This document shows positions 8,124-18,232 of a stretch of DNA of 64,000 bases, piece after piece (the stretch's first letter is position 1; the number at the start of each line of letters is the position of its first letter). A model generated the notes under the pieces. That model was not told the origin of the DNA and ran no database searches. It saw nothing but the letters and a program-made list of their open reading frames with translations. Origin of the DNA: Rickettsia endosymbiont of Culicoides impunctatus (lineage in GTDB: Bacteria > Pseudomonadota > Alphaproteobacteria > Rickettsiales > Rickettsiaceae); contig CP084573.1 in NCBI GenBank assembly GCA_020410785.1, positions 992,001-1,056,000 of the forward strand, written 5' to 3'. Both the position numbers and the translations under genes were made by a program.

Positions 8124-9970
8124 TAATGTCTATATTTTGTTTTTATATAAATTATAATTGCTATTAAAGCAGCTGGAGTAACCCCAGATATTCTTCTAGC
8201 CGCACCAATAGTAGCTGGTTTGTGATACTGGAGTTTTTCCCTTACTTCTGTAGACAAGCTGGGTATTTTGAAGTAATCAATATCATCATCTAATAATTCT
8301 AGCTCTTCTTCTTTAAATAATTGAATATCTGCATTTTGTCTAGTCAAATAAGAAGAATATCTTGATTCAATACAAAGATAATGAAGAGTTTTTTTATTTA
8401 ATGAAATAAGCTCTGGAAAGATTTCTATCGTTTTATCAACACCAAAATTTGGTAATCCTAGCAAATCAAAGGCTGTTTTATATGAACCATCTTGTGCGAT
8501 AGAGACGCCCAGGTTGGCTAATTTAGTAGTTGTTAAAGAGATAGTTTTTACAATGTTTTCTACCTTATGAATATCGTCACATTTTTTACTAAAAACTTCT
8601 TTGCGTAAATTAGATATAATACCAATATCTATAGCCATTTGAGTTAGTCTTAAATCTGCATTATCTGCCCTAACCGAAAGTCTATATTCAGATCTAGAAG
8701 TAAACATTCTATAAGGCTCTACTGTACCAAGAGTGATTAAATCATCAATCATAACACCAATATAGGCATCTGCTCTAGTCAAAATAAAATTTGATTGATT
8801 TTTTAGTGATAAGGCTGCATTAATGCCAGCCATAATTCCTTGCCCCGCGGCTTCTTCATAGCCAGTGGTGCCATTAATTTGACCAGCAAAATACAATCCC
8901 TTAATTTTTTTAGTTTCTAACGTTATTTTTAACTCTCTAGGATCAACATAATCATATTCTATTGCATATCCTGGTTTTAACATAGTGGCATTTTTAAGAC
9001 CAGGAATTGTTTTTAGCAGTGCTAATTGTATATCTTCAGGTAATGATGTAGATATGCCATTTGGGTATATAGTATGGTCATCCAAACCTTCAGGTTCTAA
9101 AAATATTTGATGACTTGCTTTAGAGAATCTAGTAACCTTATCTTCAATGGATGGACAATATCTTGGTCCTATACTCTTGATTTGTCCAGAATACATAGCT
9201 GACTTATCTAAGTTATTCCTAATAATTTCATGAGTTTGTTCAGTTGTTCTAGTAACGAAACAATTTATTTGCTTTATCTTAACAGAAGTTGTGAGTTCGG
9301 AAAAAGGGCGTGGCACGGCATCTCCAGCCTGCACCTCTATTTCGTTATAATCAATTGTTCTTCCATCTATTCTTGGAGGAGTACCAGTTTTTAATCTACC
9401 AAGAGCAAAACCGAAAGATTTTAGTGCGTTAGATAAACCGTATGACGGCTTTTCACCTATTCTACCCGATGGAATTTTTTTATCTCCTATGTGAATGAGT
9501 CCGGATAAAAATGTACCGGTAGTTAATATAACTTTTTGACATTCAATTCTAGTACCATCATCTAAGGTTAATGCTTTTACTTCAGAGTCGTGTATCTCAA
9601 TATTTTCTACAGATGCACATAAAATTGTCAAATTTGGATGATTTATCAAGGCATTATACATAGCTTTTTTATAAAGCTTTCTATCAGCTTGAGCTCTTGG
9701 CCCCCAAACTGCTGGACCTTTGCTTTCATTAAGCATCTTATAATGGATACCAGCTTGATCTATAATTTTACCCATGAGTCCATCAAGAGCATCTATCTCT
9801 TTTACTAAAGTACCTTTTGCTACCCCGCCTATTGCAGGATTGCAAGACATTTCACCAAGATTATCTAGTTTTAAAGTAATTAAAAGAGTATCTATGCCAA
9901 GACGTGCAGCAGCCGAAGCTGCCTCACAACCAGCATGACCACCACCAATAACTACAACGCTATACTTCAT
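8123..9970 (-). CDS. mnmG: MnmG (GidA), tRNA U34 carboxymethylaminomethyl synthase subunit
   Basis: The 615-residue flavoprotein starts with the FAD-binding [10 protein letters not shown] motif (residues 9-18) and has [26 protein letters not shown] and [11 protein letters not shown], all family hallmarks. The C-terminal [22 protein letters not shown] is also typical. With MnmE it installs the cmnm5 group on U34 of certain tRNAs. It heads the mnmG-rsmG-parA-parB cluster common near alphaproteobacterial origins. Confidence 0.97.
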   Translation of the reverse strand: MKYSVVVIGGGHAGCEAASAAARLGIDTLLITLKLDNLGEMSCNPAIGGVAKGTLVKEIDALDGLMGKIIDQAGIHYKMLNESKGPAVWGPRAQADRKLYKKAMYNALINHPNLTILCASVENIEIHDSEVKALTLDDGTRIECQKVILTTGTFLSGLIHIGDKKIPSGRIGEKPSYGLSNALKSFGFALGRLKTGTPPRIDGRTIDYNEIEVQAGDAVPRPFSELTTSVKIKQINCFVTRTTEQTHEIIRNNLDKSAMYSGQIKSIGPRYCPSIEDKVTRFSKASHQIFLEPEGLDDHTIYPNGISTSLPEDIQLALLKTIPGLKNATMLKPGYAIEYDYVDPRELKITLETKKIKGLYFAGQINGTTGYEEAAGQGIMAGINAALSLKNQSNFILTRADAYIGVMIDDLITLGTVEPYRMFTSRSEYRLSVRADNADLRLTQMAIDIGIISNLRKEVFSKKCDDIHKVENIVKTISLTTTKLANLGVSIAQDGSYKTAFDLLGLPNFGVDKTIEIFPELISLNKKTLHYLCIESRYSSYLTRQNADIQLFKEEELELLDDDIDYFKIPSLSTEVREKLQYHKPATIGAARRISGVTPAALIAIIIYIKTKYRH

Positions 9971-9980
9971 AATTATTGTG

Positions 9981-10403
9981 TTATTCTACAATTTCTTTTT
10001 CAGCAAAGAAAAATCTCACTTCTCTTTCAGCACTTTCTAAAGTATCAGAACCATGTATACTGTTTTCCTCAATATTTTTTGCAAAATCTTTTCTAATAGT
10101 ACCTAATTCAGCATCATTTGGATTAGTAGCTCCCATTATTTTACGATTTTGTAAAATAGCATTTTCTCCTTTAAGAACCTGCAAAACAACCGGACCGGAA
10201 ATAATAGACTCTATTAAACTATTAAAAAATGCTCTTGATTTATGTTCTGCATAAAAAATTTCTGCTTGATTTCTAGTTAAAATAGTCATTTTTTGAGCTA
10301 CTATTTTTAGCCCATTATTTTCTAAGTAAGAATTAATTTTACCAATTAGATTTCTTTTCGTAGCATCTGGCTTAATCATTGAAAACGTATATTCTTGAGT
10401 CAC
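9981..10403 (-). CDS. ndk: Nucleoside diphosphate kinase
   Basis: The 140-residue protein has the ndk fold with [12 protein letters not shown] at residues 11-22, [14 protein letters not shown], and the catalytic His117 in NSIHGSD. It transfers the gamma phosphate between nucleoside triphosphates and diphosphates and balances NTP pools. It sits 10 bases upstream of mnmG on the same strand and may share its transcript. Length is normal for bacterial Ndk. Confidence 0.97.
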   Translation of the reverse strand: MTQEYTFSMIKPDATKRNLIGKINSYLENNGLKIVAQKMTILTRNQAEIFYAEHKSRAFFNSLIESIISGPVVLQVLKGENAILQNRKIMGATNPNDAELGTIRKDFAKNIEENSIHGSDTLESAEREVRFFFAEKEIVE

Positions 10404-10492
10404 AGTAAACCTTTATTAATTTATTATTAACATTTATATAAATTTATATATTTTTGGCAAGTAAATTCTGACAGTACAGCTAAAGTAACATG

Positions 10493-11779
10493 TTATGCAG
10501 TTCTTCTAGAGCTATAATTCCAAGTTAAAGAAAAGAGTATTGCTCCTGAGAAAGCGGATAGGCTAAAAAATAAAAAAACACCATCCCACCCTAAATTATC
10601 AGAAATCCAGCCAATACATACACCAGCTAATGCAGAACCAAGATGACCAAATAAACCTGAAAGACCATTAGCTGTACCAACAGTCTGCTTATTAGTAAAG
10701 TCTGCTGTAGCAATACCTATTAAGACTTGTGGTCCAGCTACAAAAAAACCAACCAAAGCAAGAGTAATTATACTAAATATTTCATTATTATTTGGTATTT
10801 GCCAAAATAAGATAATAGTAAAAGCCAAAGCAAACATAAATACTGAACCAACTGGTCCACGTCGTCCCTGAAATATTTTATCTGACATCCACCCAGCAAC
10901 AATACAACCAATTAAACCTAAAAGGTCATAAGAAGCAATTTGCCAACCAACTTGAGTAATACTAACATTCTTTAGTTCATATAAAAATACAGAAGCCCAA
11001 AACATTATACCAGAACGTACAATATAGACAAACATGTTGGCAAAACACACATACCACATTAACCTATTACAAAATACAATTTTTATTAGTTGTTGAGTCG
11101 TTAATAAATTATCACTATCAAGAGATATATAACATTCTTTATACTCTTCCACTATAGGTAAATTAACCTCATTAGGAGAATTACGTAACCTATTAAATAA
11201 AAATAATGATATTAACAATGCAATTATTCCAGGAATTATAAATGCTGATTCCCAACCGTAAACATCTATTAAGTAACTACACATTATCATAGTAATTGCT
11301 CCACCAATTTGATTAGAAGTGGCTCCCAAAGACCATTTCGTTCCTAATTCCTTAGAAGCATACCAATAAGTCAACATACGTGTTGCAGGCGGCCAACCCA
11401 TGGATTGAAACCAATGATTCAGAATCCACAAAATACCAAGAGATGTTATACTTGAAGCAAAACCTGATAACAATGTTATAATACCTACACATATAAGACC
11501 AATTACCATAAATATACGAGCATTTGATCTATCACTTAAGAATCCATTACATAACTTTCCTATACCATAAAATATAGAGGCAGTTGTTAAAATCCAGCCA
11601 AGTTGAGTTTTTGTTACATCAAAATGCTCCATTAAAGCAGGCATTACAATATTAAAATTCTGACGACAAAGTATGAATGTCGAGTAACCAACAATTATCG
11701 AATATAAAATTCTAATACGCCAACTATTATACTTTTTTGCATAAGGGGGTCTTTCTTTAAAGGGTGTATTTGCCATCAT
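10493..11779 (-). CDS. OPA-family organophosphate:phosphate antiporter (GlpT/UhpC-like)
   Basis: This 428-residue MFS protein has about 12 membrane segments. It shows GYSTFILCRQNFNIVMPALM in segment 1, the YGIGKLCNGFLSDRSNAR loop 2-3 motif, and NHWFQSMGWPPATRMLTYWY, which matches the GlpT/UhpC/UhpT signature. Rickettsiae use related carriers to take glycerol-3-phosphate or hexose phosphate from the host cytosol, so a nutrient-uptake role is expected. Substrate choice among family members cannot be decided here. It is transcribed alone, with a short gap to ndk. Confidence 0.85.
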   Translation of the reverse strand: MMANTPFKERPPYAKKYNSWRIRILYSIIVGYSTFILCRQNFNIVMPALMEHFDVTKTQLGWILTTASIFYGIGKLCNGFLSDRSNARIFMVIGLICVGIITLLSGFASSITSLGILWILNHWFQSMGWPPATRMLTYWYASKELGTKWSLGATSNQIGGAITMIMCSYLIDVYGWESAFIIPGIIALLISLFLFNRLRNSPNEVNLPIVEEYKECYISLDSDNLLTTQQLIKIVFCNRLMWYVCFANMFVYIVRSGIMFWASVFLYELKNVSITQVGWQIASYDLLGLIGCIVAGWMSDKIFQGRRGPVGSVFMFALAFTIILFWQIPNNNEIFSIITLALVGFFVAGPQVLIGIATADFTNKQTVGTANGLSGLFGHLGSALAGVCIGWISDNLGWDGVFLFFSLSAFSGAILFSLTWNYSSRRTA

Positions 11780-11934
11780 TGCCTTGATTTATCAATTTTG
11801 CATTATATATCCTTGTCAAGAAAAATACCACAAGCTATTATGTTTTTTATATCTAAAACTTATTTTTCATCAAATATACTTGAGATATATTGCAAACTAG
11901 GATAGCTTAACCATAAAATCTAAAATTATTTTAA

Positions 11935-12123
11935 ATGACAATTATGACAAAATTATTAAGATTTCTTCTGCCTTTTGTTGTGTTATTGCAATTATTATCA
12001 TGCACCTCTAGTCCTCCTTATGAGATTAAAAGTCCTTGTGTATCTATTGAATCAACAGATCCGTCTGGTATTAGAAACCCATGTGTTCGTAGACCAGTAA
12101 ATTTAACCATTGACATCGCTTAA
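11935..12123 (+). CDS. Small lipoprotein (DUF2706-like)
   Basis: The 62-residue product has a hydrophobic signal (FLLPFVVLLQLL) ending in the lipobox LLSC, with Cys at about residue 23, then a short Cys-containing tail (EIKSPCVSIES). Rickettsiae have a comparable short family annotated DUF2706. After Lgt and LspA processing it would be an outer-membrane lipoprotein. A second ATG three codons in (11944) is an alternative start. Its stop overlaps the comF start by 14 bases. Function is unknown. Confidence 0.7.
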   Translation: MTIMTKLLRFLLPFVVLLQLLSCTSSPPYEIKSPCVSIESTDPSGIRNPCVRRPVNLTIDIA

Positions 12124-12856
12124 AAATTTGCTTTATTACGCACACAAAATCAGTAGACTTTATAATTATCTTATAGATTACATCTTACCAGCAAGATGCT
12201 TGTCTTGTACCGAAATGACTGAAACTAAAGAGGATTTTTGTCAAAATTGTTGGAAAAAACTTGATTTTATTACAAAACCCTACTGTATTATTTGTGGTAG
12301 TAGATTAGATATATCAATTTTAGATAATATGTGTTGTGCAAAATGCTTTCAACATAAACCTTGTTATGATAAATCTCGTAGTCTAATTAAATTTAATGAG
12401 CATAGCAAAAAAATAATTCATGCCTTTAAATACCAGGATAAAACTATTCTTGCTAAAACTTTTAGTAAATTATTTTATAGACACTATAATAGTGAAATTC
12501 AAGACATTGACTTAATTATTCCAGTTCCCATGAATAGGTTCAAGAGGTTGTTTAGAATGTATAATCCTGCTTTGATTTTAGCCTTAGAAATTAGCAAATT
12601 AACAAGGAAGCCGTTTGGTCCGGATGTATTAATTAAGTCAAAATGGACCAAATCTCAAACATTTTTATCTAAAAAAGAACGAGAAAAAAACTTATCAAAT
12701 AGCCTTATACTCAATAAAAAATATCAGATTATAGGTCAAAAAATATTATTAGTAGATGATGTATTGACCACTGGAACTACAGTTAACAAATGTGCTAAAA
12801 TCTTAAAAGATTCTGGAGCTGAATGTGTTTATGTTATGACAATTGCCATGACATAA
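12110..12856 (+). CDS. comF: ComF-family phosphoribosyltransferase-like protein
   Basis: This 248-residue protein has an N-terminal zinc-finger region with CxxC pairs (C30/C33, C44/C47, C59/C62, C76/C79) followed by a type I phosphoribosyltransferase domain with the PRPP loop ILLVDDVLTTGTT. This is the ComF/GntX layout. ComF proteins assist DNA uptake in competent bacteria; their role in intracellular Rickettsiales is unknown. The start ATG overlaps the lipoprotein stop, so translation is probably coupled. Confidence 0.88.
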   Translation: MTSLKNLLYYAHKISRLYNYLIDYILPARCLSCTEMTETKEDFCQNCWKKLDFITKPYCIICGSRLDISILDNMCCAKCFQHKPCYDKSRSLIKFNEHSKKIIHAFKYQDKTILAKTFSKLFYRHYNSEIQDIDLIIPVPMNRFKRLFRMYNPALILALEISKLTRKPFGPDVLIKSKWTKSQTFLSKKEREKNLSNSLILNKKYQIIGQKILLVDDVLTTGTTVNKCAKILKDSGAECVYVMTIAMT

Positions 12857-12915
12857 GTACCATAGCATCGATTAGACATATTATACTTTAACTTTTTTTC
12901 GTGAACGCTAACATT

Positions 12916-14277
12916 CTATGATTTTACATATGGATTCTCAGTTTTGGTATAAATAAATCTTATTGGAACACCTGGTAAATTAAAAGCTGCCCGCAAGTTG
13001 TTTATAAGGTACCTAGTATAACTATCAGTGATTTTTTCAGGATTATTGGAAAATAACTTAAAGGTCGGTGGACGAATTTTTGTTTGAGTCATATATTTAA
13101 TTCTAACACGTCTTCCGCCTTTTTGTAAGGGTAACGGATGTTGTTCAAGGGCAAAACCTAACCAATCATTCAGTTTACTTGTTGTAATTTTTTTATTCCA
13201 TAAATTATAAATTCTGATAGATTCATCTAGCACCATATTAATATTATGTTTTTTTAAGGCTGATATAAATATTATTGGCAATCCTCTAACTTGCGGTAGA
13301 TTGGTTTCTATCTTATAAGCAAATTCCTTTTTAAATTTATCCTGGTCTCTTCTCTCAATCAGATCCCACTTATTAACTACTATAAGCAAACTTCTGCCTT
13401 GATCTATAACATAATTGGCAATATTTAAATCTTGTTGTTCTAGAGGAGTTCGTGCATCAACCATCAGAATAACTGTATTAGCAAACTTGATGCTATTAAT
13501 AGCATCAGAAGATGATAATTTTTCTAAGGATTTAGTAACCGTTCCTTTTTTTCTTAAGCCAGCCGTATCAATTAATTTAAATTTATTATCATTATATAGC
13601 CAATCAATTTCTATAGATTCTCTTGTTATACCGGCTTCAGGCCCTGTTAATAATCTTTCATTGTTAATAATGCTATTAATAAAAGTAGATTTTCCTGCGT
13701 TTGGTCGACCACTCACCACTATTTGTATATAGTTAGCTTTTATTGGATCGGTTAATTGGTCAGTTAATTCTTCCTCTCCATCTTTATTTTCTAATTCTTC
13801 AGTTATTGCATCGTATAAATCTGCCATACCAACACCATGCTCGGCAGAAATTGGTACTACATTATCAAAACCAAGCTTGTAATATTCTTTAGCAAAGTCA
13901 AATCGTCCTTCACATTTATTAACGATTAACACAGATTTCTTATTATATCTTCTGATAAAATTAGCAAAAAACTGATCTTCAGGTAACACCCCCTCCTTGC
14001 CATCTACCACAAGACATAGCAAATCTGCCTCTATAATCGCTTCCATAGTTTGTTGCATCATTCTATATTCTAATTTTTCATCTTCTGCTTCTTCTAAACC
14101 AGGAGTATCAATTACCGTAAAATCGAATGGGCCAATTTGTGCGTCAGCGTATTTTCGGTCGCGTGTTACCCCAGGGAGATCATGTACGATTGCCTTTTTC
14201 CTGATAGCTAAACGATTAAAGAGCGTAGATTTTCCGACATTGGGTCTGCCAATAATTGCCACAATTTTTTTAGTCAT
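12916..14277 (-). CDS. der: Der (EngA), double-GTPase ribosome assembly factor
   Basis: The 453-residue protein has two tandem GTPase domains: GRPNVGKST at residues 10-18 with DTPGLEE and NKCEG, and GRPNAGKST at about residue 190 with DTAGLRKKG and NKWDL. A C-terminal KH-like domain follows. Der is essential for 50S subunit maturation. It is convergent with comF (59-base gap) and divergent from tolQ, with the promoters for both in the 167 bases at 14278-14444. Confidence 0.97.
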   Translation of the reverse strand: MTKKIVAIIGRPNVGKSTLFNRLAIRKKAIVHDLPGVTRDRKYADAQIGPFDFTVIDTPGLEEAEDEKLEYRMMQQTMEAIIEADLLCLVVDGKEGVLPEDQFFANFIRRYNKKSVLIVNKCEGRFDFAKEYYKLGFDNVVPISAEHGVGMADLYDAITEELENKDGEEELTDQLTDPIKANYIQIVVSGRPNAGKSTFINSIINNERLLTGPEAGITRESIEIDWLYNDNKFKLIDTAGLRKKGTVTKSLEKLSSSDAINSIKFANTVILMVDARTPLEQQDLNIANYVIDQGRSLLIVVNKWDLIERRDQDKFKKEFAYKIETNLPQVRGLPIIFISALKKHNINMVLDESIRIYNLWNKKITTSKLNDWLGFALEQHPLPLQKGGRRVRIKYMTQTKIRPPTFKLFSNNPEKITDSYTRYLINNLRAAFNLPGVPIRFIYTKTENPYVKS

Positions 14278-14444
14278 GTCACTTCATTTTATCATAATAA
14301 CGCGTTAGCACTAATATCAAATCATTTGAATATTAGCAATATTTGCTATATTATTAGCACTTAATTATATAAAGTTAAACAGTTTATTGTACTATCAGGG
14401 ATTTTATATATAGTTATTCAAAATAACATTTTAAATAATATATA

Positions 14445-15179
14445 ATGGCAACAATGAGTACAAATAATAATATTAATGATGTTGTAGAAATTACAGCACA
14501 AAGTGGTTCGTCAATTTTTTCTCTGATATCGTCATCTGATATCATCGGAAAATCTGTTATGATAATTTTGGTAATTGCCTCAATCTGGGCATGGACTATT
14601 ATTATAGATAAGATACTCCATTTAATTCAGGTAAGAAGGAAGATTGCAGTTTTTGAAGTTACTTTTTGGTCTGGAACAGTTTTAGACCAATTATATGAAA
14701 CTACCAAAAGAACAATCAATAATCCTCTTGCTGCAATTTTTGTAGCCGCGATGAATGAATGTAACCGTCAAAGTTCCAAAAACCTCACTGATGCACTTAA
14801 AATTAGTCATAAAGAGCGAATAATACAATCTATGTATTTGATCAGAAATCGTGAAATTGAAAGATTAGAACAAAATTTAGGTTTTTTGGCAACTGTTGCT
14901 TCTAGTACACCATTCATAGGATTGCTGGGTACTGTCTGGGGGATTATGCATAGTTTTCAGTCTATTGCAGCATCAAAAAACACCTCACTTGCTGTTGTCG
15001 CCCCTGGTATTGCAGAAGCTCTACTTGCAACGGCAATTGGCTTATTTGCAGCAATTCCGGCAGTGATTTTTTATAATTACCTTTCCTCGCAAATAATTAA
15101 GATTAACAACAAAATCGATGATTTTATTAATGAGCTTAGTTCTATATTATCAAGAGCTATAGATGAAGGAAAAATGTAA
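14445..15179 (+). CDS. tolQ: TolQ, Tol-Pal proton channel subunit
   Basis: The 244-residue MotA/TolQ/ExbB protein has a membrane segment at about residues 28-48, a cytoplasmic loop, and two later segments containing STPFIGLLGTVWGIMHSF and EALLATAIGLFAAIPAVIFYN, both diagnostic. With TolR it harvests the proton motive force to energise TolA during outer-membrane constriction. It abuts tolR (1-base overlap) and heads the tolQRA operon. An in-frame ATG at codon 4 is an alternative start. Confidence 0.94.
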   Translation: MATMSTNNNINDVVEITAQSGSSIFSLISSSDIIGKSVMIILVIASIWAWTIIIDKILHLIQVRRKIAVFEVTFWSGTVLDQLYETTKRTINNPLAAIFVAAMNECNRQSSKNLTDALKISHKERIIQSMYLIRNREIERLEQNLGFLATVASSTPFIGLLGTVWGIMHSFQSIAASKNTSLAVVAPGIAEALLATAIGLFAAIPAVIFYNYLSSQIIKINNKIDDFINELSSILSRAIDEGKM

Positions 15180-15625
15180 TGGCAATACAATTACGCAACT
15201 TAGGTAATAACTCAGGCAATCAAAGAGCAAGAAGTAATTTAGTCAGCGAGATTAACGTTACACCACTCGTTGATGTTATGCTAGTATTGTTAATCATCTT
15301 TATGATAACCTCTCCAATGCTAGTATCAGGTATTAATGTTGATCTACCAGAAACAACTTCTAGTCCACTGTCAGGACAAGATGAGCCGTTAGTGATTAGT
15401 ATTAACAATAAAGGAGAATTATATTTATTAGAATCTAAAATAGAAAGACAAAATTTGGCTAGCAAGCTAACTAATATTACAAAAGAAAAAAAAGATACTA
15501 GAATTTTTGTAAGAGGAGATAAAAATGTATCCTATGGTGAGGTAGTTAGTGTTGTAGCTGAAATCCATGCAGCTGGCTTTTCTAAAGTAGCACTAGTTTC
15601 AAATATTAAATATAATGAAAAATAA
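15179..15625 (+). CDS. tolR: TolR
   Basis: The 148-residue protein has one N-terminal membrane helix with the key acidic residue in INVTPLVDVMLVLLIIFM (Asp about 33), followed by a periplasmic domain ending KVALVSNIKYNEK. This is the ExbD/TolR family. It is the stator partner of TolQ. The gene overlaps tolQ by one base and tolA by 11 bases, indicating translational coupling. Confidence 0.94.
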   Translation: MAIQLRNLGNNSGNQRARSNLVSEINVTPLVDVMLVLLIIFMITSPMLVSGINVDLPETTSSPLSGQDEPLVISINNKGELYLLESKIERQNLASKLTNITKEKKDTRIFVRGDKNVSYGEVVSVVAEIHAAGFSKVALVSNIKYNEK

Positions 15626-16541
15626 TAATATTGTTTCTGTCTCTTTTATTTGCTCGATGGCACTTCATTTACTAATAATTTATTTTTTCTTATTTGGTAT
15701 GCCATCATTGTTTAAAAAACTTCCTGAAGAGCAAGTAATAGTTTTTGAAATGTTACCGATTAGTAATCAATCTAATGTACCCAATAAAACCAAACAACCT
15801 GAAAAAGCTATAGAAAATCAAGATGCAAAAAAGGTAGAACAAAGCAAACCTGATTATGTAGAAGAGAAAAAACCTGTAGAGAAGGCTGTTGAAGAAAAGA
15901 AAATTGTAGAAGAAAAACCGGTAGAAGAGAAGAAGTCCATTGAAGAGAAGCCTATTATTGAGGAAAAAAAGCCTCTAGAAGAAAAACCTATTATCGAAAA
16001 AAAGAAGGCTATAGAAGAGAAGAAACCTACAGAAGTGAAAAAGCCTACAGAAGCAAAGAAGCCAATTGAGAAAAAAAAGAAAATTCCTAATAAAAGTGAC
16101 TTAGATTCTTTGCTTAAAAATTTAGAGCAATCATCCGAAGGCTCTAATGCAAAGTCAAATAAACAAGCAAGAGCCAAAGAAAATAAAGAAACTCAGGAAT
16201 CGAAAGGTTCATACGATGACACGTTAGCTCTTTCTATCAGTGAAATATCTTTAATTAAGCAACAAATAGAGAGATTATGGAGTAAGCCTATTGGGATACA
16301 AAATCTTGAGCAGTTAAGGGTAATTTTGTATATAGCTTTAAATAAAGATGGCAGTGTTAAAGAAGTAAAAGTAAAAGAAACAATATGCCCAAATATAACG
16401 AAAACAGCTTGTGATGCTCTATCTGACAGTGCAATGAGGGCAGTATGGCAAGCAAGCCCTATTAATAATCTAGACCCTCAACGTTACGATAGCTGGAAAG
16501 AATTTAATTTTCTTTTTAATCCGAGTAATAGCAATAACTAA
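15615..16541 (+). CDS. tolA: TolA-like energy-transducing envelope protein
   Basis: The 308-residue product has an N-terminal membrane helix (about residues 6-27), a long low-complexity linker built from repeats such as EEKKPVEKAVEEKK and KKPTEAKKPIEKKKK (about residues 60-160), and a C-terminal globular domain (about residues 205-305) with the TolA/TonB-type pattern LRVILYIALNKDGSVKEV. The linker spans the periplasm so that the tip can reach Pal/TolB at the outer membrane. The Glu/Lys/Pro repeat length probably varies between strains. Confidence 0.87.
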   Translation: MKNNNIVSVSFICSMALHLLIIYFFLFGMPSLFKKLPEEQVIVFEMLPISNQSNVPNKTKQPEKAIENQDAKKVEQSKPDYVEEKKPVEKAVEEKKIVEEKPVEEKKSIEEKPIIEEKKPLEEKPIIEKKKAIEEKKPTEVKKPTEAKKPIEKKKKIPNKSDLDSLLKNLEQSSEGSNAKSNKQARAKENKETQESKGSYDDTLALSISEISLIKQQIERLWSKPIGIQNLEQLRVILYIALNKDGSVKEVKVKETICPNITKTACDALSDSAMRAVWQASPINNLDPQRYDSWKEFNFLFNPSNSNN

Positions 16542-16643
16542 AGTAATTTTTGGGATTTGATATAGAATATTTTAGGATATAAGTTTAAGAAAAATACCTT
16601 TCTACTATGCCATTCTGCGTAGATGGAAATCCAAAAAATTAAT

Positions 16644-16735
16644 ACCACAAATGAGTTTTGTGGTGTTATAGATTTCCTCCATTGCTCATAGGCGTCATTG
16701 CAAGACCATGTAATGGTCGAAGCAATCCATAAAGC
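16644..16735. repeat. Palindromic repeats between tolA and gltA
   Basis: A small hairpin (ACCACAAA, loop TGAG, TTTTGTGGT) is followed by a family A unit at 16691-16730 (GGCGTCATTGCAAGACC ... AAGCAATCCA). Upstream at 16600-16640 there is a further decayed palindrome with CATTCTGCGTAGATGGAAATCC. The 209-base gap holds no gene. Confidence 0.7.
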
Positions 16736-16750
16736 TACCTTATTTTTTAG

Positions 16751-18037
16751 CTATCTTTTATCATAAGGCATAAATTCTCTTTGTACATACCCAGTATATA
16801 ATTGCCGAGGTCTGCTAATTTTTTGTTCTGGATCTTCATGCATCTCTTTCCATTGCCCCATCCAGCCGACAGTTCTTGCCATAGCAAACAATACTGTAAA
16901 CATCTGTGATGGTATACCCATAGCCTGATAAATAATACCAGAATAAAAATCAACATTCGGATAAAGCTTGCGATCGATAAAATATTGGTCATTGAGAGCA
17001 ATTTTTTCAAGCTCAGTAGCAATTTGTAATAAGGGGTTATTACGGTTCCCTAACTCATCTAATACTTCTTTGCAAGTTTCTCTAAGTACAATTGCTCTTG
17101 GATCATAACTTTTATAAACTCGGTGACCAAAACCCATTAATCGGAATGGATCGTTTTTATCTTTTGCCCGTGCGATATATTCCGGAATACGGTTTATGGT
17201 GCCAATTTCTTTCAACATGTTAATTACTGCCTCATTAGCTCCACCATGGGCTGGACCCCATAAAGAAGCTATGCCAGTACTGATACAAGCAAATGGATTT
17301 GCTCCGGATGATCCGGCTAAACGTACTGTCGAAGTGGAGGCATTCTGCTCATGGTCAGCATGGAGGATAAATATTTTATCTAAGGCATTTTTTACTACCT
17401 GATTCACCTTATATTTTTCACAAGGTGTTGAGAACATCATATAGAGAAAATTTTCAGTAAAATCTAAGCTATTGTCAGGATAGATAAAAGGCTGTCCTAT
17501 TGAATATTTATATGCCATTGCCGCAATAGTTGGCATTTTTGCAATCATTCTAATAGCAATCAACTCACGCTCATTTTCTTCTACATTTAGAAAATCTGGA
17601 TAGAATGCAGATAAAGAGCCTACCACCGCCAGCATAATTGCCATAGGATGATCTGATGGACAAAACGCCATAAATAAATTTCTAAGCTGCTCATTAATCA
17701 AAGAATGATAAGTAATTTTCTGAGAGAAAGATTTATATTGATCAATAGTCGGCAATTCACCATTTAATAGCAAATAGGATACCTCTAAAAAATTACTTCT
17801 TTCTGCTAATGTTTTAATATCATATCCCCGATATCTCAATATCCCCTGATCACCGTCTATATATGTCATAGCCGATTTACAAGCTGCTGTAGACATAAAT
17901 CCAGGGTCGTAAGTGAAATAGCCTGTTAATGAATATATACTGCTAACATCAATAACATCTTGACCGATCGAAGCTGTCTTTACTGGTAAATTAAAAATTT
18001 TATCTCCTATTTTTAGTTCAACATTTTCTATTTTCAT
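16751..18037 (-). CDS. gltA: Citrate synthase
   Basis: The 428-residue type II (GltA-like) enzyme is strikingly similar to rickettsial citrate synthase. It has [19 protein letters not shown], the catalytic-site blocks [13 protein letters not shown] and GFGHRVYK, and the C-terminal [19 protein letters not shown]. It condenses acetyl-CoA and oxaloacetate at the entry of the TCA cycle. This gene is the standard Rickettsia phylogenetic marker, so comparing it would place the organism. Palindromic repeats flank it on both sides. Confidence 0.98.
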   Translation of the reverse strand: MKIENVELKIGDKIFNLPVKTASIGQDVIDVSSIYSLTGYFTYDPGFMSTAACKSAMTYIDGDQGILRYRGYDIKTLAERSNFLEVSYLLLNGELPTIDQYKSFSQKITYHSLINEQLRNLFMAFCPSDHPMAIMLAVVGSLSAFYPDFLNVEENERELIAIRMIAKMPTIAAMAYKYSIGQPFIYPDNSLDFTENFLYMMFSTPCEKYKVNQVVKNALDKIFILHADHEQNASTSTVRLAGSSGANPFACISTGIASLWGPAHGGANEAVINMLKEIGTINRIPEYIARAKDKNDPFRLMGFGHRVYKSYDPRAIVLRETCKEVLDELGNRNNPLLQIATELEKIALNDQYFIDRKLYPNVDFYSGIIYQAMGIPSQMFTVLFAMARTVGWMGQWKEMHEDPEQKISRPRQLYTGYVQREFMPYDKR

Positions 18038-18074
18038 ATATCCTTCATTTTTTCATACTATAGTTAACCCGATT

Positions 18075-18187
18075 AGCATCACACCGTCTATTAGCGAGGA
18101 GGTGTGAGCCGACGAAGCAATCCAAGATAATGGATTGCCACGACCTACTTGCGTGGTCTCGCAATGACGTTTAACTATTGACTATAC
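18075..18187. repeat. Family A double palindrome, with family B end
   Basis: Two head-to-head family A units (TAGCGAGGAGGTGTGAGCCG...GAAGCAATCCA and TGGATTGCCACGACC...CGCAATGACG) form a long inverted repeat. It is followed by ATTGACTATA, the end motif of family B. It fills most of the gap between gltA and the symporter gene. Confidence 0.75.
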
Positions 18188-18232
18188 TATATCATATTTT
18201 TATTGCCCACTAATACCAAAATTCTAATATTT

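Noticed and set aside
15854..16177. A Phe/Ser-rich minus-strand frame opposite tolA
   Set aside because: It is the mirror of the TolA Glu/Lys/Pro repeat, which removes stops from the other strand.
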